In this document: positions 7,447 to 13,081 of the stretch, one piece after another
Layout: each line of letters starts with the position of its first letter
Position numbering within the stretch: the first letter of the stretch is position 1
Assembly (NCBI GenBank): GCA_947311455.1
Contig: CAMZKY010000305.1
Coordinates: 1 to 14,694 of the forward strand
Reading direction: 5' to 3'
Length of the DNA: 14,694 nucleotides
Origin: an uncultured Marinosulfonomonas sp.
GTDB taxonomy: Bacteria > Pseudomonadota > Alphaproteobacteria > Rhodobacterales > Rhodobacteraceae
Made by a program: the position numbers and the translations under genes
The notes under the pieces: generated by a model
Databases searched by the model: none
Told to the model about the DNA's origin: nothing
Seen by the model: the letters and a program-made list of their open reading frames with translations, nothing else

Positions 7447-7494
7447 AATCAGTATCTTTTGTTCCGGCGCCCTGATCAACACAATATGTAGCGT
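7447..7494 (-). promoter_or_regulatory. Pair of NrdR boxes upstream of nrdJ
   Basis: ACACAATATGTAGCGT (7479-7494) matches the published NrdR consensus acaCwAtATaTwGtgt at 14 of 16 positions. AATCAGTATCTTTTGT (7447-7462) matches at 11 of 16. Their centres are 32 bp apart, about three helical turns, as is typical of tandem NrdR boxes. NrdR is the ATP/dATP-sensing repressor of ribonucleotide reductase genes, so repression of nrdJ when dNTPs are plentiful is the inferred role. The proximal box is weak on its own; the spacing is what supports it. Confidence 0.65.
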
Positions 7495-7620
7495 TGGATC
7501 AGCTGACCTGTACTATGTGTCGTATCAAGGTGGTTGGGGTCAATCAATTTATTGTAAAAATAATTGATAATTTTCGTTGACGATCATTCAGGATTCTGCA
7601 CGCCAAAACACTCAAATGAT

Positions 7621-7641
7621 TCATCCACAGAGTTATAAACA
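7621..7641 (+). promoter_or_regulatory. Two adjacent DnaA boxes
   Basis: TCATCCACA (7621-7629) differs from the strict DnaA box TTATCCACA at one base. TTATAAACA (7633-7641) fits TTATNNACA. They are in the same orientation, three bases apart, and about 310-330 bp upstream of nrdJ. A GANTC site (7618-7622) overlaps the first box. E. coli nrdAB is a known DnaA target, which makes control of an RNR gene by DnaA plausible here. Binding is inferred. Confidence 0.5.
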
Positions 7642-7705
7642 GGCCACACCCTGAAGTTGAATAACGTCAGTTAACCCGTTTTGGAAAAAAATCGTTCTAT
7701 TCGGC

Positions 7706-7730
7706 AGGTTTGGGGAAACCTTTTAAAAGG
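7706..7730. other. Adjoining palindromes, possible tRNA-Pro 3' processing or termination signal
   Basis: AGGTTT-GGGG-AAACCT (7706-7721) is a perfect 6-bp hairpin, overlapped by the 12-bp palindrome CCTTTTAAAAGG (7719-7730). Read on the minus strand they lie about 120 bases beyond tRNA-Pro, and a T-run follows 15 bases further on. Neither strand gives a clean intrinsic terminator, so this is only a candidate 3' end for the tRNA transcript. Confidence 0.25.
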
Positions 7731-7751
7731 ATGGTTGAAGATTAACAGTTC

Positions 7752-7766
7752 TTAATATTTTATTAA
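7752..7766 (+). promoter_or_regulatory. CtrA-type site TTAA-N7-TTAA
   Basis: TTAA (7752-7755), seven bases, then TTAA (7763-7766) followed by C is a full match to the alphaproteobacterial CtrA consensus TTAA-N7-TTAAC. A further TTAA at 7742-7745 lies six bases before the first half-site. The surroundings are AT-rich, which raises the chance of a random match. It lies about 440 bp from nrdJ and 85 bp from tRNA-Pro, so the target gene is unclear. Confidence 0.4.
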
Positions 7767-7850
7767 CGCGCATTTACAACGTACACGCGAATTTTTTCTA
7801 CCCACACCCGACGTGATGCAAATTATCTACACTTGATATGGATTTGAAAG

Positions 7851-7927
7851 TGGTCGGGACGGCAAGATTCGAACTTGCGGCCTACGGTACCCAAAACCGT
7901 CGCGCTACCAGGCTGCGCTACGCCCCG
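7851..7927 (-). tRNA. tRNA-Pro (anticodon UGG)
   Basis: The minus strand folds into a full 77-base cloverleaf. The acceptor stem CGGGGCG/CGTCCCG has one G-U pair. The D-arm is GCGC/GCGC, the anticodon stem is ACGGT/ACCGT with loop TTTGGGT, and the T-arm GCAAG-TTCGAAT-CTTGC has the conserved TTCGA. The anticodon TGG lies at 7893-7891, so the tRNA reads proline codons. The 3' CCA is encoded (7853-7851). The gene begins 73 bases after the DUF192 stop on the same strand and could share its transcript. No clear promoter of its own was seen. Confidence 0.97.
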
Positions 7928-8000
7928 AACGCTGTCTCTCTAACCAGCGGCGCGCGTAATGAAAAGCCCAAATTGCATAGATTTAGATTTTTTTTACAGT

Positions 8001-8486
8001 TTATGGATCACAAGGCCAAATGGCCGTGGTTTGATTGATCATCGGGTGGCGAATTTGATCACCCACAGCGATTCCCGTTTCGGCGATCAGCCCGCCATTC
8101 ACCTCGAGAATCAGTTTTACACCCTGCCCACCATCTATTTGGCTTTCATCCAGCGGACGGGCATTGGCAGCGAGCGTTTTGATTCGCCCCTGTTCATCGA
8201 TAAATATCATATCCAGTGAAATCAGCGTGTTCTTCATCCAGAACACTGCATGCCGAGGTGTCTTATATACAAAGAGCATACCTGCATCGCGTTCAAGGTG
8301 GCGACGAAACATCAGCCCTTTGGCTTGTTTGCGGCTTGTGTCGGCAATTTCGATTGAAAAATTTGTGCTGCCCCAATCTCCACGCACATCTATGCGATCA
8401 ACTGAACAGGCGGCAGATGCACCGTTGACGCCAGCAAACAACAAAATAATGCCTGCTGAAATTGTTTTTAGTGCGTTTGGCTTCAC
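8001..8486 (-). CDS. Exported DUF192 family protein
   Basis: DUF192 proteins are small exported beta-rich proteins of unknown biochemical role. I choose the GTG at 8486 because it overlaps the stop of the cold-shock gene as GTGA and yields a proper signal peptide directly: Lys at 2 and 7, a hydrophobic core at about 9-20, and A-S-A before residue 26. The product is then 161 aa. An in-frame ATG at 8513 would add nine residues and overlap the neighbour by 31 bases. C27 sits near the cleavage site, but S-A-A-C is not a standard lipobox. The domain occupies about 40-155 with the family motif around G-L-M-F-R-R and A-V-F-W-M-K-N-T. The coupling suggests co-translation with the cold-shock protein. 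Function is unknown. Confidence 0.88.
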   Translation of the reverse strand: MKPNALKTISAGIILLFAGVNGASAACSVDRIDVRGDWGSTNFSIEIADTSRKQAKGLMFRRHLERDAGMLFVYKTPRHAVFWMKNTLISLDMIFIDEQGRIKTLAANARPLDESQIDGGQGVKLILEVNGGLIAETGIAVGDQIRHPMINQTTAIWPCDP

Positions 8487-9022
8487 GTGCGATCCCGTGC
8501 AATAGAATCCCATGCCGCAACAATTGTCGCCATGCGCCCGCGTTCCCCATCAATTGCTTTGATGGCGATGGCTTCCCCTGGCTGCAAATCGGACAAGCCA
8601 GACCGGAGCAAAATTTCGACATGCACAAAAACATCTTCGGAGTTCCCGAATATATTTACAAAACCGAACCCCTTGGCTTTATCAAACCATTTCACCCGCG
8701 CCGGCTCAAATTCGCCCAGATCGGTATCTACATCCAGATAAAAAGCAGAATCTTCATCATGTTCGGAGGCTTTAGAAATTGGCGGTATGATACTTAATAT
8801 CTCGACAGCCTGAATGCCACGCTCAGTTTCTTGGACAATTATTTCAATTTCAGCAGAATCCGCAACCGAGCTTTGACCGAAATTTCGCAAAACATTTGCA
8901 TGCAGCAAAACATCACGGTCATTTTCTTCGGTAACAACAAATCCGAACCCTTTCACAGGATCAAACCATTTTACCAATCCCTTTACGACGATAGCGCCTT
9001 CATCATGAGTTTCGTCGTTCAT
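8483..9022 (-). CDS. Double cold-shock-domain protein
   Basis: The protein is a 179-aa fusion of two cold-shock domains, at about 13-78 and 106-171, joined by an acidic linker (about 80-107). Both keep the nucleic-acid-binding motifs. RNP1 K-G-F-G-F-V is at 24-29 and at 117-122, each preceded by V-K-W-F-D. RNP2 is D-V-L-L-H-A-N-V-L (37-45) and D-V-F-V-H-V-E-I-L (130-138). Single-domain CspA proteins are about 70 aa; two-domain versions are common in alphaproteobacteria. It presumably binds single-stranded RNA or DNA as a chaperone or antiterminator. The RBS is weak (GAGA eight bases upstream), and a 6-codon upstream ORF overlaps the start as ATGA. The stop overlaps the GTG of the DUF192 gene. 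Cold induction cannot be judged from sequence. Confidence 0.93.
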   Translation of the reverse strand: MNDETHDEGAIVVKGLVKWFDPVKGFGFVVTEENDRDVLLHANVLRNFGQSSVADSAEIEIIVQETERGIQAVEILSIIPPISKASEHDEDSAFYLDVDTDLGEFEPARVKWFDKAKGFGFVNIFGNSEDVFVHVEILLRSGLSDLQPGEAIAIKAIDGERGRMATIVAAWDSIARDRT

Positions 9023-9152
9023 CTTTTATTTCTCATCATTTTGTCCAGCTTTCCAAAGGCACATTACCAATGGGCTAAGCGTTTCTAGATCACATTTAAC
9101 TCAATGAAAACCACTTACAAAACTAAAGTATTTCCGAGGTCTGGCTGTGCCC

Positions 9153-9758
9153 CTAGGGGTAAAGGCGCTCCACAACCCACGAGGTGTCGATTTTCTCTCT
9201 TGTCCAACGGAATCTATCATGTAGCCGAAAGGCCCCATCTGCCCAAAACTCGATTTCTAAAGGGGTTATGCGATACCCCCCCCAATTGGGCGGGCGTTTG
9301 GGTGAAAGGCCATTTGTTGCCGTCACTTTAGCCACCTTTGCAACCAAAGCGGCACGGGATGCCAGTGGGCGGGATTGCTTTGAAGCGATCGCACCGAACC
9401 GACTTTGCAAAGATCGGCTACCAAAATAGGCATCAGACTGAGAATCACTAACCTTGTCGATGATCCCACGCACGCGGATTTGGCGGCGCAATGATTTCCA
9501 ATGCAACACAAAACTGGCCTTGCTCGAGGTTTCAATTTCTTGACCTTTGGCACTTTCGTAATTTGTGTAAAAAACAAATCCGTCCGGCTCAATTTCTTTT
9601 AACAAAACCATACGAACATTGGGCATTCCATCACGATCAACCGTTGCTAGCGCAATGGCATTCGGATCATTGGGTTCCGTCACTTCAGCTTCGCTCAGCC
9701 AATGCTGTGCAAGCAAAAAAGGGTTTTCCCCCGCAAACTTACCTGTTCTGTTAGCCAT
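9153..9758 (-). CDS. pdxH: Pyridoxamine/pyridoxine 5'-phosphate oxidase
   Basis: This FMN enzyme oxidises PNP or PMP to pyridoxal 5'-phosphate with O2, the last step of PLP synthesis and salvage. It has 201 aa, slightly short of the E. coli enzyme. The FMN-binding R-M-V-L-L-K (49-54) and Q-I-R-V-R-G (93-98) are present. The substrate residues K54, Y111, R115, S119, R178 and H180 match E. coli K72, Y129, R133, S137, R197 and H199. The C-terminal signatures P-P-N-W-G-G-Y, R-L-H-D-R and E-R-L-Y-P are intact. AGGGAG lies five bases before the ATG. The stop sits inside the palindrome CCCCTAGGGG (9150-9159). The gene is divergent from fabI and followed 130 bases later by the cold-shock gene. Confidence 0.96.
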   Translation of the reverse strand: MANRTGKFAGENPFLLAQHWLSEAEVTEPNDPNAIALATVDRDGMPNVRMVLLKEIEPDGFVFYTNYESAKGQEIETSSKASFVLHWKSLRRQIRVRGIIDKVSDSQSDAYFGSRSLQSRFGAIASKQSRPLASRAALVAKVAKVTATNGLSPKRPPNWGGYRITPLEIEFWADGAFRLHDRFRWTREKIDTSWVVERLYP

Positions 9759-9813
9759 TTCGACTCCCTATTCTTGCTTCGTAATATATAAACGCCATAA
9801 ATTGCAATAACTT

Positions 9814-9825
9814 AGACAAATGTCT
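9814..9825. promoter_or_regulatory. Palindrome in the pdxH-fabI divergent region
   Basis: AGACA-AA-TGTCT is a perfect 12-bp palindrome in the 150-bp space between the divergent starts. The shorter palindromes TTCTAGAA (9826-9833) and GGCTTGAAGCC (9845-9855) follow. They may be regulator sites. A candidate fabI promoter TTGAAG-17-TAAACA (9848-9876) overlaps the last one. No known regulator can be named. Confidence 0.3.
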
Positions 9826-9911
9826 TTCTAGAATCCTTATGTCCGGCTTGAAGCCTTAAAGACAATCACCTAAACAATCCTTTATTCAAGGTGTTTGGCG
9901 AGGGGCGAATG

Positions 9912-10730
9912 ATGTCATCTAATTTAATGCAAGGAAAGCGCGGCCTCATTATGGGGCTGGCCAACGATAAATCTATCGCATGGGGGATTGCCAAAGCGCT
10001 GGCAGACGCAGGTGCCGAATTGGCGTTTTCCTATGTGGGGGATGCGTTCAAGAAACGGGTCGAACCATTAGCAGCCAAATTGGGCACGAAAATTTTGTTT
10101 GATTGTGATGTTTCGGATGATGCGTCACTTGATCGAATGTTCGCCGAACTAAAAGAAACCTGGGGCACGATTGATTTTATCGTTCATGCAATCGGCTTTT
10201 CGGACAAAGCCGAATTGCGTGGCCGTTATGTGGATACGTCGGCAGGCAATTTTCGCATGACAATGGATATTTCTGTTTATTCATTCACCGCTGTTGCACA
10301 GCGCGCAGAAAAGCTGATGCCAAACGGTGGCTCAATGCTGACGCTGACATATTATGGCGCCGAGCAGGTCATGCCACATTACAATGTTATGGGGGTGGCC
10401 AAAGCCGCGCTTGAAGCATCGGTTAAATATCTGGCCGAAGATCTGGGCAAAGATAATATTCGCGTCAATGCGATTTCGGCGGGGCCTATTAAAACCCTTG
10501 CTGCCAGCGGTATTGGCGATTTCCGCTATATTATGAAATGGAGCGAGCTGAATGCACCGCTGCGGCGCAATGTAACGCAGGACGAAGTCGGCAAATCCGC
10601 GCTGTATCTGCTGTCTGATCTGGGATCGGGCGTGACGGGTGAAAATCTACATGTTGATGCGGGCTATCATGTGGTGGGAATGAAAGCTGTAGATGCACCA
10701 GACATTGACGTCGTGACGGGACGTAAATAA
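9912..10730 (+). CDS. fabI: Enoyl-[acyl-carrier-protein] reductase (NADH), FabI
   Basis: FabI reduces trans-2-enoyl-ACP to acyl-ACP, completing each round of fatty acid elongation in the cytoplasm. It is an SDR fold of about 272 aa. The FabI-type cofactor motif G-L-A-N-D-K-S-I-A-W-G-I starts at residue 15. Y147, Y157 and K164 match the E. coli Y146, Y156 and K163. The frame extends upstream to a GTG at 9891 and an ATG at 9909. I choose ATG 9912 because GAGGGG (9900-9905) is then six bases away and the protein begins M-S-S-N-L-M-Q-G-K-R-G, as FabI proteins usually do. The next gene starts on the base after the stop, so the four genes that follow are probably one transcript. Confidence 0.96.
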   Translation: MSSNLMQGKRGLIMGLANDKSIAWGIAKALADAGAELAFSYVGDAFKKRVEPLAAKLGTKILFDCDVSDDASLDRMFAELKETWGTIDFIVHAIGFSDKAELRGRYVDTSAGNFRMTMDISVYSFTAVAQRAEKLMPNGGSMLTLTYYGAEQVMPHYNVMGVAKAALEASVKYLAEDLGKDNIRVNAISAGPIKTLAASGIGDFRYIMKWSELNAPLRRNVTQDEVGKSALYLLSDLGSGVTGENLHVDAGYHVVGMKAVDAPDIDVVTGRK

Positions 10731-11345
10731 ATGGCTGCAAGTGCTTTCTTTACCATTTTCTTACTGCACCTTATGGCGGCGGTCAGCCCGGGCCCGTCTG
10801 TATTAATGGCCGCCCGTATCGGGGTCACAGAGGGCTTTCTTGCGGGTGTCGCAGTGGCGGTGGGGATTGGTGTTGGCGGCGTGGTCTGGGCTATGGCGGC
10901 GCTGTTCGGGTTGGCACTCCTGTTTGAATATGCCCCGATTTTGTTGACGTCTTTTAAAATTGGCGGCGGGCTGTTTTTGTTGTATATGGCCTATAAGCTG
11001 TGGAAAAATGCAGATCAGCCTTTGGAAACCACGTCCGCAGGCACCCTGCCCCGCAGCTTGCCGAGTGCGTTTCTGCTGGGCTTGGTTACACAGGTGTCCA
11101 ACCCGAAGCCTGCGATTTTATTTGCCGCCATTTTTGTAGGTGCCGTTCCGGAATCTGCAGGGTGGCTTACCTATATCGCCATATTGGCCATGGTATTTGT
11201 AAATGAAACCTTGTGGAATACATTGGTTTCCCGCATCTTTTCCATGAAAAAAACACGCGCGACCTATCTAGGCCTGAAAAGCTTGATAGATCGCATGTTT
11301 GGCGGCCTTCTGGCGGCCTTGGGGATTAAAATAGCTATTACATAG
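10731..11345 (+). CDS. LysE/RhtB family amino-acid exporter
   Basis: This is an inner-membrane transporter of 204 aa, the usual family length. About six hydrophobic segments are visible (roughly 5-28, 36-64, 67-90, 110-135, 142-163 and 180-202). The family signatures S-P-G-P (19-22) and N-P-K-P (124-127) are intact. Members export amino acids such as lysine, threonine or homoserine; the substrate here cannot be read from sequence. The ATG directly follows the fabI TAA with no gap, and the only RBS-like sequence (GGGA) lies inside the end of fabI, so its translation is probably coupled to fabI. gpt follows after 15 bases. Confidence 0.92.
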   Translation: MAASAFFTIFLLHLMAAVSPGPSVLMAARIGVTEGFLAGVAVAVGIGVGGVVWAMAALFGLALLFEYAPILLTSFKIGGGLFLLYMAYKLWKNADQPLETTSAGTLPRSLPSAFLLGLVTQVSNPKPAILFAAIFVGAVPESAGWLTYIAILAMVFVNETLWNTLVSRIFSMKKTRATYLGLKSLIDRMFGGLLAALGIKIAIT

Positions 11346-11360
11346 CAAAGGAATACGAAT

Positions 11361-11864
11361 ATGACCGATCGTCTACCACATGAAAAAGGCTTTCATATTA
11401 GCTGGGATCAAATTCATCGTGATAGCCGCGCGCTGGCATGGCGGCTGGACGGGAAAGGCCCCGATGACGGCACATGGAAGGCGATTGTGGCCATCACCCG
11501 TGGCGGCATGGCCCCGGCAATGATTATCGCGCGCGAACTGGATATCCGTACCGTGGATACCATCAGCATCAAATCCTATGATCACCAGAAACGATCCGAG
11601 GCCAAAGTTCTTAAGGCGCCGAATGCCGATATGATGGGCGACGGCACCGGCATTCTGATCATTGATGATCTGGTCGACACTGGCAAAACCCTGGAAGTGG
11701 TCAAGGAGCTGTATCCCAACGCCCACATCGCCACTGTTTACGCCAAACCCAAAGGCCGCCCGATGGTGAACAGCTTTATCACCGAAGTGTCGCAAGATAC
11801 GTGGATTTTCTTTCCGTGGGATATGGCCTTGCAATATGTTCAGCCTTACCGCGGCAACGACTAA
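11361..11864 (+). CDS. gpt: Xanthine-guanine phosphoribosyltransferase
   Basis: The enzyme transfers phosphoribose from PRPP to guanine, xanthine or hypoxanthine, giving GMP, XMP or IMP (purine salvage). It is 167 aa against about 152 in E. coli, the extra residues being mostly N-terminal and internal. A type I PRTase PRPP loop I-L-I-I-D-D-L-V-D-T-G-K-T spans 98-110. A-I-T-R-G-G-M-A-P-A (44-53) supplies the pyrophosphate loop. The C-terminal W-I-F-F-P-W-D hood is typical of XGPRT and separates it from hypoxanthine (Hpt) enzymes. AAAGGA precedes the ATG by about nine bases. It sits between an exporter gene and an aminotransferase gene, six bases from the latter. Confidence 0.93.
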   Translation: MTDRLPHEKGFHISWDQIHRDSRALAWRLDGKGPDDGTWKAIVAITRGGMAPAMIIARELDIRTVDTISIKSYDHQKRSEAKVLKAPNADMMGDGTGILIIDDLVDTGKTLEVVKELYPNAHIATVYAKPKGRPMVNSFITEVSQDTWIFFPWDMALQYVQPYRGND

Positions 11865-11870
11865 CCGAAA

Positions 11871-13055
11871 ATGACCACCCCGACCAATCCAGACTTTGCC
11901 CGCACCGTTCGCCCTCCGGTGATGGAAGCGCGGCGCTGGCTTGACGGGGTTACATTTTCAACCGACCAACCTTTGATCAATGTGTCCCAAGCGGCCCCTG
12001 TGCAGGCCCCGCCACTTGGATTGCGGCAGGCATTGGCTGATGCCGCCCTGAATGAAGATGCCGCGCACCTCTATGGGCCGGTGTTGGGCATGCCCGAATT
12101 GCGGGGCGAAATTGCAGCGCGGTGGTCGACGGCGTATCAGGGGCATATCAAACCGGATCAGGTTGCAATCACCGCCGGATGTAATCAGGCATTTTGCGCC
12201 GCGATTGCGACGCTCGCACAAAAAGAAGATGAAGTAATCCTTCCAACCCCATGGTATTTCAATCATAAAATGTTTCTTGATATGCAGGGGATTGCGGCAA
12301 TTCCTTTGCAAACCGGTGCAGATATGCTACCAAATCCGCAACACGCTGCCGATCTGATCACCGATAAAACCCGCGCGATTGTGTTGGTCACACCCAATAA
12401 TCCGGCGGGCGTTGAATACCCCGCCGCGTTGGTTCGGGCGTTTTATACGCTGGCAAAATCCCGTGGGCTTGCCTTGATTGTGGATGAAACCTACCGCGAT
12501 TTCGATAGCAGGACAGGCCCGCCGCATGATCTTTTCGGGGATAAGAATTGGCATCAAACCCTGATTCAGCTCTATTCCTTTTCAAAGGCCTTTCGCCTAA
12601 CAGGCCACCGTGTTGGCGCGTTGATCGCCGGTGAAGACCGGATGATTGAAATTGAAAAATACCTCGACACCACCGCCATCTGTCCAAATCAGCTGGGGCA
12701 ACGCGGTGCCTTGTGGGGGCTGCAAAATCTTGCGAAATGGCTATCCGGCGAGCGGGATGAAATCCTGTCTCGTCGTCGTGCGATCCAAGACGGGTTCAAG
12801 GTGTTGGAAAAGCGCGGTTGGAAGCTGTTGGGATGCGGGGCATATTTTGCTTATGTGCGGCATCCGTTTGATATGCCCTCCAGCATCCTTGCGCCTGAAC
12901 TGGTGGACAAAGCCGGCATTCTACTGCTGCCGGGCACGATGTTTAAACCGGAAAATGATCCAACGGCTGAATCAGAATTGCGTATCGCTTACGCCAATAT
13001 AGATATCGACGGGATCCACGATCTGTTTTCCAGATTGCAAGGGCTACAATTTTAG
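11871..13055 (+). CDS. PLP-dependent aminotransferase, class I/II (fold type I)
   Basis: A 394-aa aminotransferase of the aspartate aminotransferase superfamily. K239 in Y-S-F-S-K-A-F-R-L-T-G-H-R-V-G is the Schiff-base lysine, with R247 for the PLP phosphate. N177 (T-P-N-N-P-A-G), D205 and Y208 (I-V-D-E-T-Y) contact the cofactor. R371 (E-L-R-I-A-Y-A-N-I) is in the position that binds the substrate carboxylate. So a catalytically complete enzyme is expected, but the amino donor and acceptor are not evident. It begins six bases after gpt with no strong Shine-Dalgarno (CGAAA before the ATG), suggesting translational coupling. It ends the fabI run and converges on sufS 26 bases away. Confidence 0.92.
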   Translation: MTTPTNPDFARTVRPPVMEARRWLDGVTFSTDQPLINVSQAAPVQAPPLGLRQALADAALNEDAAHLYGPVLGMPELRGEIAARWSTAYQGHIKPDQVAITAGCNQAFCAAIATLAQKEDEVILPTPWYFNHKMFLDMQGIAAIPLQTGADMLPNPQHAADLITDKTRAIVLVTPNNPAGVEYPAALVRAFYTLAKSRGLALIVDETYRDFDSRTGPPHDLFGDKNWHQTLIQLYSFSKAFRLTGHRVGALIAGEDRMIEIEKYLDTTAICPNQLGQRGALWGLQNLAKWLSGERDEILSRRRAIQDGFKVLEKRGWKLLGCGAYFAYVRHPFDMPSSILAPELVDKAGILLLPGTMFKPENDPTAESELRIAYANIDIDGIHDLFSRLQGLQF

Positions 13056-13074
13056 GGCAAGACCCTACGATGTT
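13053..13074 (+). terminator. Weak hairpin at the aminotransferase-sufS junction
   Basis: TAGGG-CAAGA-CCCTA (13053-13067) includes the aminotransferase stop codon and is followed by CGATG and four T. It is a short stem with a displaced T-run, so only a weak terminator for the plus strand. No better signal exists in the 26-base convergent gap. Confidence 0.3.
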
Positions 13075-13081
13075 TTCGAAT

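Larger units (their letters stand above)
7313..7850. other. 538-bp AT-rich intergenic region upstream of nrdJ
   Basis: No convincing ORF is present. On the minus strand a -35-like TTGACG (7413-7418) lies 95 bases before the nrdJ start, without a good -10. The region also carries NrdR-like boxes, DnaA boxes, a CtrA-type site, GANTC sites at 7592-7596 and 7618-7622, and palindromes near 7706-7730. Weaker DnaA-like matches occur at 7798-7806 (CTACCCACA) and 7823-7831 (TTATCTACA). It is most simply the nrdJ control region plus the 3' flank of tRNA-Pro. A replication-origin role cannot be excluded from sequence alone but is not favoured. Confidence 0.7.

Noticed and set aside
7534..7547. FNR/FnrL-like site TTGGG-GTCA-ATCAA upstream of nrdJ
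   Set aside because: It matches TTGAT-N4-ATCAA at only 8 of 10 positions with one degenerate half-site, which is too weak in AT-rich DNA despite the attractive link to oxygen-independent RNR.
7313..7850. Cobalamin riboswitch ahead of the B12-dependent nrdJ
   Set aside because: Only a short ACCTGCC match to the B12 box was seen (minus strand near 7704-7710). The rest of the box and a GCCACTG element are missing, and the site is about 400 bases from the start.
7851..7927. tRNA-Pro as an integration site for a mobile element
   Set aside because: No integrase gene and no second copy of the tRNA 3' end were found in the window; the neighbours are housekeeping genes.
9150..9159. Palindrome CCCCTAGGGG at the pdxH stop as a terminator
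   Set aside because: It has no loop and no T-run on the minus strand, and part of it is coding sequence.
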